Source of the DNA: Paracidovorax cattleyae
Lineage (GTDB): Bacteria; Pseudomonadota; Gammaproteobacteria; Burkholderiales; Burkholderiaceae_C
Direction: 5' to 3'
Length of the DNA: 64,000 nt
Assembly: GCF_900104515.1 (NCBI RefSeq)
Contig: NZ_FNJL01000013.1
Location: forward strand, 103,571-167,570
Shown: positions 1 through 8,726 of the stretch, piece by piece
How the letters are laid out: the number at the start of each line of letters is the position of its first letter
Position numbering within the stretch: the stretch's first letter is position 1
The notes under the pieces: model-generated
Told to the model about the DNA's origin: nothing
Database searches by the model: none
What the model saw: only the letters and a program-made list of their open reading frames with translations
Translations under genes and position numbers: made by a program

Positions 1-16
1 TGTATGATGACGTACA
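1..16. promoter_or_regulatory. Possible operator (TGTA-N8-TACA) upstream of the Bug receptor gene
   Basis: TGTA at 1-4 and TACA at 13-16 form an inverted repeat just upstream of the first gene. The GTA/TAC half-sites resemble GntR/FadR-type operators, which often control sugar-acid genes such as the dehydratase downstream. The left side is cut by the window edge, so this is weak. Confidence 0.2.
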
Positions 17-38
17 ACAAAACCCAGGAGACAGAGAC

Positions 39-1013
39 ATGCCCTTTTCCCGCCGCGCCCTGCTGCACGCCACCGCACTGGCCCTTGCCTGTTCGTCCGC
101 CGCCGCACAGACGGCAGCGCCCTGGCCCGCCAAGCCGCTGCGCATCGTCGTTCCCTACCCGCCGGGCGGTAGCTCGGACATCATCGCCCGCGCCATCAGC
201 CAGCCTCTCTCCGAGGCACTGAAGCAGCCGGTGGTGGTCGAGAACAAGCCCGGCGCCAACGGCAACCTGGGCGCGGACTTCGTGGCCAAGGCCACCCCGG
301 ACGGCTACACGCTGCTGCTGTGCGACGTAGGCGCCCTGGCGATCAGCCCGTCCGTCTATACCAAGTTGCCCTTCGATCCCTCCAGGGATCTGCGCGGCAC
401 GACGATGCTCGCGTACTCGCCACACATGCTGGTGGTGCATCCCTCCGTGCCGGCCCGGAACCTGAAGGAGCTGATCGCGCTGTCCCGCACGAGCGATCTG
501 AACTTCGCCGTGACGGCCACCGGCAGTGCGCCGCACCTGGCCGGCGTGGCCCTTGCAGCCGCCAGCGGCGCGCGCTGGCAATACGTGCCCTACAAAGGCG
601 GCGTGACGGCCATCCAGGACACCATGGCCGGCCAGACCCAGGTTCTCATGAACGGCATGCTGGCTACACTGCCCCACGTGCAGAGCGGCAAGCTGAAAGT
701 GCTCGGACTCTCCAAGGGCACCCGCATGCCGCTGCTGCCCGACGTGCCCACCATCGCCGAGCAGGGCGTAACGGGCTTCGAGTCGGGCACCTGGCAAGGC
801 GTGCTGGTGCCCCGCGGCACGCCCGAGGCGGTGGTCCAGCGCATCCATGCCGCACTCATTTCCGTCATCCGCACCCCCGACATCCGCTCGCGCCTGACCG
901 GCCAGGGCGCCGAGGTGGTCACGATGACGCCCGCAGAGCAGGACCGGTTCTTCGACAAGGAACGCGCCCGCTGGGCCGGCGTCGTGTCCGCGGCGCAGAT
1001 CGGGCTGGACTGA
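39..1013 (+). CDS. Bug-family tripartite tricarboxylate transporter substrate-binding protein
   Basis: A 324-residue periplasmic receptor of the Bug (TctC-like) family, which captures small carboxylates or similar ligands for a TTT transporter or acts as an orphan sensor. An arginine-bearing N-terminus followed by a hydrophobic stretch and an Ala-rich cleavage region (about residues 1-24) is a signal peptide. The family signature follows: the [16 protein letters not shown] segment, a [11 protein letters not shown] motif and the YVPYKGG loop. An AGGAG box at 28-32 supports this start. The next gene is a sugar-acid dehydratase 75 bases downstream, so the ligand may be a glucarate-type acid. No TctA/TctB membrane partners are in view, which is usual for Bug proteins. 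Confidence 0.92.
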   Translation: MPFSRRALLHATALALACSSAAAQTAAPWPAKPLRIVVPYPPGGSSDIIARAISQPLSEALKQPVVVENKPGANGNLGADFVAKATPDGYTLLLCDVGALAISPSVYTKLPFDPSRDLRGTTMLAYSPHMLVVHPSVPARNLKELIALSRTSDLNFAVTATGSAPHLAGVALAAASGARWQYVPYKGGVTAIQDTMAGQTQVLMNGMLATLPHVQSGKLKVLGLSKGTRMPLLPDVPTIAEQGVTGFESGTWQGVLVPRGTPEAVVQRIHAALISVIRTPDIRSRLTGQGAEVVTMTPAEQDRFFDKERARWAGVVSAAQIGLD

Positions 1014-1087
1014 CGCCCGCCCACCCTGCAGGAATTTCCCGTCCCCACCACCCACTCCACCTTTCCCTCCGCTTTCCGGGCTTCGCC

Positions 1088-1999
1088 ATGCAACCTCAAG
1101 AACTCAAGACCATCATGGGCTCCGGCCTGCTGTCCTTTCCGCTGACCGATTTCGACAGCGAAGGCCATTTCAACGCGCGCGGCTACGCCGAGCGCCTCGA
1201 ATGGCTCGCCCCCTACGGCGCCAGCGCGCTCTTCGCCGCCGGCGGCACGGGCGAGTTCTTCTCCCTCACCGCCGACGAGTACCCCGCCATCATCGAGACC
1301 GCAGTGCAGACATGCCGCGGCAAGGTGCCGATCATCGCGGGCGCCGGCGGCCCGACGCGCTTCGCCATCCAGTGCGCCCAGGCGGCCGAGAAGGCCGGCG
1401 CCCACGGCATCCTGCTGCTGCCCCACTACCTCACCGAAGCCGGCCAGGAGGGCCTGGCCGCGCACGTCGAGGCCGTCTGCAAGAGCGTGAAGTTCGGCGT
1501 GATCGTCTACAACCGCGGCCAGAGCCGCTTCACGCCCGAGACGCTCGCACGCCTGGCCGAGCGCAACGCCAACCTCGTGGGCTTCAAGGACGGCGTGGGC
1601 GACATCGAGCTGATGAACTCCATCTACATGAAGATGGGCGACCGCTTCGCCTACCTGGGCGGCCTGCCCACGGCCGAGGTGTACGCGGCCGCGTACAAGG
1701 CGCTGGGCACGCCCGTGTACTCGTCGGCGGTGTTCAACTTCATTCCGAAGACCGCGATGGACTTCTACCATGCAGTGGCCAGCGACGACCAGGCCACGCA
1801 GCACCGCCTGCTGCGCGAATTCTTCATGCCCTACCTCGAGCTGCGCAACCGCATGCCGGGCTATGCGGTGAGCATCGTGAAGGCCGGAGCGAAGATCGTC
1901 GGCCACGATGCAGGCCCGGTGCGCGCGCCGCTCACCGACCTCAAGGCCGACGAAGTGGCGGCCCTCAAGGCCCTCATCGACAAGCTCGGCCCGCAATAA
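1088..1999 (+). CDS. kdgD: 5-dehydro-4-deoxyglucarate dehydratase
   Basis: 303 residues, a DapA/NAL-superfamily aldolase-fold enzyme expected to dehydrate and decarboxylate 5-dehydro-4-deoxyglucarate to 2-oxoglutarate semialdehyde in D-glucarate/galactarate breakdown. The [12 protein letters not shown] segment (about 51-61) carries the substrate-carboxylate motif, Tyr141 sits in VIVYNRG, and the Schiff-base lysine is K167 in [10 protein letters not shown]. The chosen ATG gives the usual family length; the open frame extends further upstream only as shadow coding. It probably forms a catabolic unit with the preceding Bug receptor, although no other glucarate gene is visible here. Confidence 0.93.
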   Translation: MQPQELKTIMGSGLLSFPLTDFDSEGHFNARGYAERLEWLAPYGASALFAAGGTGEFFSLTADEYPAIIETAVQTCRGKVPIIAGAGGPTRFAIQCAQAAEKAGAHGILLLPHYLTEAGQEGLAAHVEAVCKSVKFGVIVYNRGQSRFTPETLARLAERNANLVGFKDGVGDIELMNSIYMKMGDRFAYLGGLPTAEVYAAAYKALGTPVYSSAVFNFIPKTAMDFYHAVASDDQATQHRLLREFFMPYLELRNRMPGYAVSIVKAGAKIVGHDAGPVRAPLTDLKADEVAALKALIDKLGPQ

Positions 2000-2056
2000 C
2001 CCGGGCCACCGGGGCAGGGCCCGCCGGGGCCGGCCCGGCCGCTCTAAACTGCGCGC

Positions 2057-2773
2057 ATGCTTTGCCCCGCGCGCACCCGCCAGCCACCTCACCCCGCCTG
2101 CAGTTTCTGCCTGCTACTGGCCTGCGCGCTCCCGTCAGCCGGCATCGCCCAGACCCGCGACGTCACCGGCGAACTGGCCGTCAGCAGCGACCTGGTCGAG
2201 CGGGGGATTTTCGTGGGCCGGCCCCGCCCCATCGTCCAGGGCCTTCTCAGCTTCTACGATGCCCGCGGCTGGTCGGCCACCACCGCGCTCGGCATGCAGA
2301 CCTACGGTTCGCGGTCCACGCGCGCCATCGTGCGGGGCGCCTACGACGGCGTGATCGACAACGACTGGCAATACCAGGCATCTCTGCAGTACTACGCCTA
2401 TCCCGGGGATGCGTTTTTCCGCCTGTTCGACCGCGCCGAGGGCACGCTGAGCGCCAGCTTCCGGGACGTCTTCACCGTCGGCCTGTCTGCTTTCCACTAC
2501 GTACACACCCGCGACGAGATATCCCCCATGCGCTGGGCGCTCGACGCGGGCGCACGATGGCCCCTGACACCCCAGATATCCCTGGTCGGCTCCCTCGGCG
2601 TCTCGGCCGTGCGCCCCCGCGGCCAGTACCTGTATGGCGGCGTGGGAGCCGCCTGGACCACCGGCCCCTGGCGCGCCGAGCTGAACTACCTCGCGTCGGA
2701 CCGCTGGGCGCAGCGCCACATCATGGGCGCCAGCGCAGGCCACTGGACCGTGACCGTCATCCGCAGCTTCTGA
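2057..2773 (+). CDS. Putative outer-membrane beta-barrel protein (TorF/TIGR02001-like)
   Basis: 238 residues. The N-terminus has a hydrophobic stretch ending near GIAQ (about residue 31) consistent with a signal peptide. The mature part alternates polar and aromatic residues, has a region reading SSDLVERGIFVGRPRPIVQG that resembles the start of TorF/TIGR02001 putative porins, and ends in phenylalanine (VTVIRSF), the classic C-terminal signal of outer-membrane barrels. It precedes the ECF sigma operon on the same strand with 78 bases between. Transported solute unknown; the family match is my reading and may be distant. Confidence 0.6.
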   Translation: MLCPARTRQPPHPACSFCLLLACALPSAGIAQTRDVTGELAVSSDLVERGIFVGRPRPIVQGLLSFYDARGWSATTALGMQTYGSRSTRAIVRGAYDGVIDNDWQYQASLQYYAYPGDAFFRLFDRAEGTLSASFRDVFTVGLSAFHYVHTRDEISPMRWALDAGARWPLTPQISLVGSLGVSAVRPRGQYLYGGVGAAWTTGPWRAELNYLASDRWAQRHIMGASAGHWTVTVIRSF

Positions 2774-2851
2774 AGCGGACCGGCCTGCAACCTTTCCGCC
2801 GCGCAGACGCACCCACCGCAACCAGGACGGCACGTTTCCCTTCGGTGGCCC

Positions 2852-3445
2852 ATGACTGCTCACTATCCAGACAACTCACACGACCTCGCACTGCTGCACG
2901 CAATCGCGGCCGGCGACCGCGACGCGCTGGCCACCCTCTATCGCGGCTACCATCGGCGCCTGGGCCAGTTCCTCACCCGCCTCACGCGCCGCACCGACCT
3001 GATCGAGGAGATCATCAACGACTGCTTCTGGGTCGTCTGGCAGAAGGCCGGCACCTTCCGCGGGGATTCCCGCGTGTCCACCTGGATCATGGGCATCTCC
3101 TACCGCTGCGGGCTCAAGGTACTGCGGCAGAGCGGCTGCCTGGATGCGAGCGACTATGTGGACGACGAGGCGGCCACGGAGCGGAACCACCCCGGCATCA
3201 ACCCCGGCGATGACCGCGAGCTCAGGGACTGGCTGTCCAAGGGCCTCGCCCGGCTGTCGGCGGACCAGCGCCTCGTCCTCGAGCTGGCCTACACCCACGG
3301 ACATTCGATCGAGGAGATCGCCGTCATCACGCAGGCCCCCGTCGGCACCGTCAAGGCCCGCATGTTCCACGCGCGCGTGAAGCTGCGCAATCTGCTGCCC
3401 GGACTTGCGGTGGGCAGCACCGGCACCCAGGATATCCAACCATGA
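2852..3445 (+). CDS. ECF-type RNA polymerase sigma factor
   Basis: 197 residues with the two-domain layout of group IV sigma factors. Region 2 spans about residues 28-93 (the EEIINDCFWVVWQKAGTF stretch) and region 4 about 130-185 with a helix-turn-helix (EEIAVITQAPVGTVKARM). Region 3 is absent, as expected. The stop overlaps the next start (ATGA at 3442-3445), so it is translationally coupled to the zinc-finger anti-sigma factor. It should direct polymerase to an envelope-related regulon when released by that partner; the target promoter is not evident. Confidence 0.93.
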   Translation: MTAHYPDNSHDLALLHAIAAGDRDALATLYRGYHRRLGQFLTRLTRRTDLIEEIINDCFWVVWQKAGTFRGDSRVSTWIMGISYRCGLKVLRQSGCLDASDYVDDEAATERNHPGINPGDDRELRDWLSKGLARLSADQRLVLELAYTHGHSIEEIAVITQAPVGTVKARMFHARVKLRNLLPGLAVGSTGTQDIQP

Positions 3446-4122
3446 CGACCTTCCCTCCCGCATCCACCCATGGCCCGGACCAGGACCGGTCCCATCTGTT
3501 CACGCAGGAATTGCTGCCGTGGATCGTGAACGGCACGGCCACCGACGAGCAGCGCGCCGCAGCGGCCGGGCACCTTGCGGCCTGCGCCGACTGTCAGGCT
3601 GAACTGGTGTTGCAGGAGCGCATCCAGGCAGGCCTGCGGCTCCAGCGGGCGCCCGCGCTCCCCGACAGCGAAGAGGGCCTGCAGCGGCTCATGCAGCGCA
3701 TCGACCTGGACGCCCTGTGCGATCAGCCCGCCCCGCAGGCACCGCAGCCCGTGCCTCAGCCGCGCCGCCGTGGATGGTCCACCTATGCGCTGGCCGCCGT
3801 GGCGGTGCTCCAGACCGCCGCCCTGGCACTCATCGGCTGGCGCATGGCGGACCCTGAGCCTGCGCAGTACCACTTGTTCAGCAGCCCGCAGCCCTCGGAT
3901 GGCGCGCAAGGCACGATCCGGGCCGTTCCCGACGAGCGGCTCACGCTGGCTGCCTGGAACGCGGCGCTGGCCGGCTCGGGCCTGCAGGTGGTGGCCGGCC
4001 CCAACGCCATGGGTGCCTACATGCTGGCGCCCCTGCCCGGAGCTTCCGGCACGCAGGCGCTCGCACAGCTGCGGGCCACCTCGGGCATGCGGCTGGTCGA
4101 GCCCATCGGGGATGCCCCGTGA
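3442..4122 (+). CDS. Zinc-finger (zf-HC2) transmembrane anti-sigma factor
   Basis: 226 residues. The cytoplasmic N-terminus has the ZAS signature H44-x3-C48-x2-C51 that binds and holds the sigma factor. One transmembrane helix lies at about 112-133 after an Arg-rich stop-transfer cluster, and the remaining 90 residues would be periplasmic. The gene overlaps the sigma gene by 4 bases and its stop overlaps the protease start (GTGA at 4119). The periplasmic part has no domain I recognise and is the presumed signal-sensing or cleaved portion. Confidence 0.88.
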   Translation: MTTFPPASTHGPDQDRSHLFTQELLPWIVNGTATDEQRAAAAGHLAACADCQAELVLQERIQAGLRLQRAPALPDSEEGLQRLMQRIDLDALCDQPAPQAPQPVPQPRRRGWSTYALAAVAVLQTAALALIGWRMADPEPAQYHLFSSPQPSDGAQGTIRAVPDERLTLAAWNAALAGSGLQVVAGPNAMGAYMLAPLPGASGTQALAQLRATSGMRLVEPIGDAP

Positions 4123-5489
4123 AGCGTGCCGTGACGCGCGCGGCCGCGAGCCTGTGCCGGCCCGCACTGTTGCCGGCGCTGGCCCTGCTGGCGGCCTGCG
4201 CAGGGCCGGTACCCGGGACGGTCGATACGCCATCCAGCCCCACTGCGGCCACCGCCGCGCAGGCAGCGGACCGCGCCATGCGGGAAGACAGCAGCCGCTA
4301 CGTCATTGTCGCGCTCGCCAACCCGCTGCAGCGGGTGCCCGTTCGGGCCGCCACCAGCCTGGCCGGCTACGGGGCACCGCCGAGGTACACCACCGGCATG
4401 CATGCCGCCACGCTCGTGGAGCAGATCGCCCGGGAACACGGGCTCGCCCAGGCCGAAGCCTGGCCGATCCCCTCGCTGAACGTGCACTGCATCGTGTTCC
4501 GGATCCTGGGCAGCCGTCCGCGCGAGGAGGTGCTCGCAGCCCTGGCGAAGGATGCCCGCATCGCCCTCGCACAGCCGCTGCAGGACTTTTCCGTCCAGGC
4601 ACAACCGGCGGCGGACGCCTCCGCCGTGGCCTACAACGATCCCTATGCCCCGCTGCAGCGCGGCTTCATCGGCATGTCGGCCGCGCAGGCCCACCGCACC
4701 ACCACGGGCCTCGGTACGCACATCGCGGTCATCGATACCGGCGCGCAGACCGGCCACCCGGACCTGCAGGGCCGCATCCTCGAAACCCACAACGTCGTGG
4801 ACGACGATGCCGGCGCGTTCCAGAAGGACCGCCACGGCACCGAGGTGCTGGGCATCATGGCGGCCACCGGCAACAACCTGCAGGGCATCGTCGGCATGGC
4901 CCCCGGCGCCCGGTTCAGCCTCTACAAGGCCTGCTGGTACCCCGCACAGCCGCCGGGCGGCGGCGCGCGGTGCAACTCCTTCACGCTCGCCAAGGCGCTC
5001 GTCGCCGTGATGTCGTCGGATGCGCGGATCGTCAACATGAGCCTCGGCGGACCAAGCGACCCGCTCCTCGGGCAACTGCTTGCCCAACTGATCGGTCAGG
5101 GCCGGATCATCGTCGCCGCGGTGCCCTCGGGCGGCCAGCGCAGCGGCTTTCCCGCCGGCGTGCCCGGCGTGCTGGCCGTGGATTCCGCCGATGCCGCCCC
5201 GCATGCCTCCTCCACGGACGGCGTGCTGCTCGCCCCTGGCAGGGACATCCTCACCCTCCAGCCGCAGGGCCGCTACGACTTCGCCACGGGCTCCTCCATG
5301 GCCGCGGCCCACGTCAGCGGCATGGTGGCGCTGCTGCAGTCCGTAGAGCCCCGCCTGGACCGGGACACCATCGAACGGCTGCTGCTGCGCAGCGAAGTCC
5401 AGGACGGCACGCAGCCCCTCATGGTGAATGCGGAGCGTGCCCTGGCCAGCCTCTCATCGTCCTCCACCGCGCGCTTCGCCGCCCGCTGA
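4119..5489 (+). CDS. S8-family (subtilisin) serine peptidase, predicted lipoprotein
   Basis: 456 residues from a GTG that overlaps the anti-sigma stop. The signal sequence ends in a lipobox (LAAC, Cys27), so the protein should be lipid-anchored. Catalytic triad: Asp206 in IDTG, His239 in DRHGTEV, Ser393 in GSSMAAAHVSG. Residues about 30-170 form an uncharacterised pro/N-terminal region. The segment normally reading AAGN, which supplies the oxyanion-hole asparagine, reads VAAVPSGG here (about 332-339), so that residue appears to be missing. The coupling to an ECF sigma/anti-sigma pair suggests a role in sensing or responding to envelope events. Confidence 0.88.
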   Translation: MKRAVTRAAASLCRPALLPALALLAACAGPVPGTVDTPSSPTAATAAQAADRAMREDSSRYVIVALANPLQRVPVRAATSLAGYGAPPRYTTGMHAATLVEQIAREHGLAQAEAWPIPSLNVHCIVFRILGSRPREEVLAALAKDARIALAQPLQDFSVQAQPAADASAVAYNDPYAPLQRGFIGMSAAQAHRTTTGLGTHIAVIDTGAQTGHPDLQGRILETHNVVDDDAGAFQKDRHGTEVLGIMAATGNNLQGIVGMAPGARFSLYKACWYPAQPPGGGARCNSFTLAKALVAVMSSDARIVNMSLGGPSDPLLGQLLAQLIGQGRIIVAAVPSGGQRSGFPAGVPGVLAVDSADAAPHASSTDGVLLAPGRDILTLQPQGRYDFATGSSMAAAHVSGMVALLQSVEPRLDRDTIERLLLRSEVQDGTQPLMVNAERALASLSSSSTARFAAR

Positions 5490-5666
5490 GGCTCGGGGCG
5501 CGGCTTCCGGCAGGCGGCCTGGAATGACGCCGCCCGTAATCCCCGTGCCACCGTCACGGCATTGAGCGGGCCAATCGATGCGATCGATGCAACCGATCGG
5601 CCATCCCGCGCGCCCACGGACGCCCTGTTCGTCTATACCGGCTACGCACAGGATCCCGCCTATGTG

Positions 5667-6055
5667 ATGAACAAAAAGCTCTGGATGAAGATCCTGGCGG
5701 TGAGCGTGCCCACGCTGAATGGCATGCTCATGCACCGCTTCGCGTTTCCGCTCATGACGCAGGGCGGCATCTTCCTGGAGTTCCCGCCCGCAAGAATATG
5801 CTCGGCCTCACCTTGTTCGCCACGGTCTCCTCCGCCTCGTGGCTCTACGCATCGTTCCTGGGCATCGCGCGCTTGTGGAACCACGTCATGCCCTTCCAGC
5901 ATGCGCTGGCCATCTACCCCGGCCTGCTGCTGGTGGCCGGGTGCGGCTCTGTGGCCCTGATGGCCACCCTGCGCCCCCTCTACCGGCGCGCCCCGGAAGC
6001 GTTCCCCCTGCCGGTGGACGCCTGGAAGAAGGGGGCATCCTCCAGCACCACCTGA
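5667..6055 (+). pseudogene. Small membrane protein split by a frameshift
   Basis: The reading frame starting MNKKLWMKILAVSVP at 5667 runs to about 5785. A hydrophobic continuation (RKNMLGLTLFATVSSASWLY and on to 6055) lies in another frame. Joining them in the ccgccc tract around 5784-5789 gives one protein of about 130 residues with three or four hydrophobic segments. One base appears to be missing there. It could be a true inactivating frameshift or a sequencing error. Function unknown; no clear ribosome-binding site precedes the ATG. Confidence 0.55.
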
Positions 6056-6118
6056 TGACCCGGTCCCGCCGCCAGACCGGTCGCCGGGTCCGCCGCAGGG
6101 CCGGGTATTCTTGCCGCC

Positions 6119-6835
6119 ATGTCCATGCGGGAAGACTATTTCGACCTCCAGTGGCGATTCGCGCGGCACTACGCGGAAGCCGCCCACCTTCCGCTGGACC
6201 AGGCCATCGCCCGATGCACCAACCTGCGCCGGCGCATGAACCTTTGGGGGCCGGCGGGAGCCTCCCGCTGGGAGGCATTCCTGTCGGCCATCCGGGCATC
6301 CGGGCCGGACCACCCGCCCCGGTTCCACCTGTACATGGCATTCCAGGAGGGTGAACCACCGCCCCCGCGACCCCGGACCTTCGGCTGCTTTTCGCACGAC
6401 AGCCCCGATCCGTTGGGCGTGCTGCGCATCCACTTCATGCCGCCCCCCGACATCGACCGCAGCCCGCTGGCCTTGGCCAGCATGGCCGAACGCATGGACG
6501 AACTGCGGGCCCTCTTCCGGCAGGTGCGGCAGGAGCATCCCCACGCGCGGTCGGTACGGGGCATCTCGTGGCTCTACCATCTTGCGGCCTACCGGCGGCT
6601 GTTTCCGCCGCAGTACGGAGATTCCGCGCGCCCCGCGGACTTTCCGCTGCACCTGACCGGCAGTTCCACCTGGGGGCAGGTGCTGGATTGGCGTCAGCAG
6701 GTCAAGCCGGCCATGCGCGAAGCGGTGCTCTCCCGCATTGGAGAACTGGACCCGCAGGCACCCTGGAAGATCTTCCCCTGCCAGCCACTGGTCGCTTCGT
6801 GTGGCATCGCGCGCTTCCATGACTGGTTCGCATGA
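6119..6835 (+). CDS. Conserved-looking hypothetical protein
   Basis: 238 residues, no signal peptide, no membrane segment. Rich in aromatic residues and arginine, with a WFAR-like helical N-terminus (residues 5-40) and a C-terminal part containing GSSTWGQVLDWRQQVK. I do not recognise a domain. Codon usage matches the neighbouring genes. It follows the broken membrane protein by 63 bases and is followed by the chemoreceptor remnant on the other strand, so it has no informative operon context. Confidence 0.6.
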   Translation: MSMREDYFDLQWRFARHYAEAAHLPLDQAIARCTNLRRRMNLWGPAGASRWEAFLSAIRASGPDHPPRFHLYMAFQEGEPPPPRPRTFGCFSHDSPDPLGVLRIHFMPPPDIDRSPLALASMAERMDELRALFRQVRQEHPHARSVRGISWLYHLAAYRRLFPPQYGDSARPADFPLHLTGSSTWGQVLDWRQQVKPAMREAVLSRIGELDPQAPWKIFPCQPLVASCGIARFHDWFA

Positions 6836-6925
6836 ACCAGCGCTTGCGGCCAATCATGTGGATGCTGCAGCAGACCATGGAGTCGCAGGTGCATGCTGCG
6901 GCCATTGACCCGCCGGCGGTCCGTG

Positions 6926-7606
6926 TCAGCGCCCCAGCCGGAAGCGCGAGGCCATGTCTGCCAACTGCTGCGCCTGGTCTCTCATGCTCCGGGCCGCGGC
7001 CGCCGATTGCTAGACCAGGGCGGCATTCTGCTGGATCATCTGGTCCAGTTGCCCCAATGCAACGCTGACCTGCCCGATGCCCTGGCTCTGCTCGTTGGCC
7101 GCGGTGCTGACTTCAGCGATCAGGTGGCCGACCTTCCGCACACCGTCCATCAATTCAGCCATCGTCGTACCGGCAGTCTCCACCAGTCGCGTACCGCTTC
7201 CGAGCCAGGATGGCGGCAAAGGTCACTGCCTGGCGGCCGCGGGCCTGCGCCTCGGCATGGGCCTCCCGGGCAGTCGCCCGCGCCTTCTCGCGCTGCTCGA
7301 CGAGTTCGGCGCGCAACTTCCGCCACGCTGTCTTGGCAAACGGCGTATCGACCGCAGCCTTCCCAGTCTCCTCGAGCGTCTTGCGGAAAGCGTCCTTGGC
7401 AGCCTTCAGGTTCTCGTAGGCACGGCATTGCGCAGCGCCTGCCCCGACTGGAGGCCCTGCGCATACATCTCCGACAGGCCGTCCGACAGCTTCTGGTCCG
7501 TGACCATGTATCTGTCGAATTCGCTCTGCGTCCGCGTGGAACCCCGCACACTCGCGCCGATCGCCGCGGCGAACTGCGCTGCAGGTGCGACGAAGCAGAT
7601 TTCCAT
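6926..7606 (-). pseudogene. Decayed methyl-accepting chemotaxis protein
   Basis: Read on the minus strand, three frames carry pieces of one chemoreceptor. The ligand-domain piece (GLSEMYAQGLQSGQALRN, from 7606) is followed after a frameshift near 7430 by a helical sensor piece (AAKDAFRKTLEETGKAAVD), then by the tail of the signalling domain (VSTAANEQSQGIGQVSVAL). The tail has an in-frame TAG near 7012 where NAALVxQSAAA is expected, and the family-like C-terminus ends at 6926. The transmembrane/HAMP region and most of the signalling hairpin are absent. Frameshifts, an internal deletion and a nonsense codon make this non-functional. Confidence 0.8.
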
Positions 7607-7615
7607 TTTCCCGTC

Positions 7616-8626
7616 TCACATCCGCACCACCACCTTGCCGAATGCGCCACGCGCGAGATGCGCGAAGGCGGCAGGCGCTTCATCGAAACCGTATTCGGCA
7701 GCGATCACCGGCACAATGCGGTTGACATCGACGGCACGCACCATGCGGTCCAGCGCCGCCCGGTGGCCCACGCTGATGCCCTGGATCGTGGCCCGGCGGC
7801 CGATCGCGTCGAAGGTGAAATCCGCCATCTCGCCGCCTTCGAGCACACCGATCACCGATATGCGCCCGCCACGCGCCAGCGCCTGCAGCGACCGGCCGAT
7901 GTTCGGGCCGCCCACGGTTTCCAGCACCTGTTCCGCCCCGCGTCCGCCGGTCAGCCGGACCACCTCGGCCGGCCAGTCGGAGTCGCGCGCCAGCACTTCG
8001 TGGGCGCCCAGGGCGAGGGCCTGCGCCCGCTTCTCCGCGCTGCCCGAGACCACCACCGCCCGGGCGCCATGCAGCCGCGCGAACTGCAGGCCGAACAGGG
8101 CCACGCCGCCCGTGCCGTGGATCAGCACGGTCTGCCCCGCATGCAGGCCGCCCTCCTCCACCAGTGCGAACCAGGCCGTGAGCGCGGCGCAGGGCAGCGT
8201 GCTGGCCTGTGCCGCATCGAGCGTATCGGGTGCCGCCGTGGCCCAGTCGGCTTCCAGCACGACGTGGGAAGCCAGCACCCCCGGTCCCGGCACGCCCAGC
8301 GTCAGGCTCGACGCCGGGGCGGAACCATCCGGCCAGCCCGCGACGAAGGTGCTGATCACGCGCTCGCCGCCACGCCAGCGCTGAACGCCGTCGCCCACCG
8401 CCAGCACCGTGCCGGCCATGTCGGACGCCGGCACGAAAGGCAATGGCGCCGCCCAGCGGTAAGTATTGCGGGCGATGAGCAGGTCGCGGTAATTGAGCGA
8501 GGCCGCTTCCACGCGCACGAGGATCTGGCCCGGTCCGGGCGTGGGCAGTGGGGCCTCGGACCGGGCCAGGTGCTCCAGGCCGTAGCCGGTGAACTGCCAG
8601 CGCTGCAGGGTGGATGGGTGGGCCAT
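7616..8626 (-). CDS. Zinc-type alcohol dehydrogenase-like / quinone oxidoreductase-like MDR protein
   Basis: 336 residues with the MDR fold: a GroES-like N-terminal domain (SLNYRDLLIARN near 45-56) and a Rossmann domain with HGTGGVALFGLQFARLHGA. The zinc-ligand cysteine pattern of classical alcohol dehydrogenases is not obvious, so an NADPH:quinone or enone-reductase type activity is more likely. The ATG at 8626 is chosen because the protein then begins at the usual family N-terminus. It is divergent from a LysR regulator 100 bases away and is its probable target. Substrate unknown. Confidence 0.85.
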   Translation of the reverse strand: MAHPSTLQRWQFTGYGLEHLARSEAPLPTPGPGQILVRVEAASLNYRDLLIARNTYRWAAPLPFVPASDMAGTVLAVGDGVQRWRGGERVISTFVAGWPDGSAPASSLTLGVPGPGVLASHVVLEADWATAAPDTLDAAQASTLPCAALTAWFALVEEGGLHAGQTVLIHGTGGVALFGLQFARLHGARAVVVSGSAEKRAQALALGAHEVLARDSDWPAEVVRLTGGRGAEQVLETVGGPNIGRSLQALARGGRISVIGVLEGGEMADFTFDAIGRRATIQGISVGHRAALDRMVRAVDVNRIVPVIAAEYGFDEAPAAFAHLARGAFGKVVVRM

Positions 8627-8663
8627 GGTGACAACTCCGTTTGAATGACGATGCCGCCATGCT

Positions 8664-8699
8664 ATTGAAGTGCCACAATCTCCAGTGGAGCATTTCAAT
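8664..8699. promoter_or_regulatory. Imperfect dyad between MDR dehydrogenase and LysR gene
   Basis: ATTGAAGTGC at 8664-8673 and GCATTTCAAT at 8690-8699 form an inverted repeat with one mismatch in ten. It sits in the 100-base divergent promoter region, the usual place for a LysR-type operator. An AT-rich stretch (TACTGAATAAAT) follows at 8701. Confidence 0.5.
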
Positions 8700-8726
8700 C
8701 TACTGAATAAATAGAAAAATTCACCA

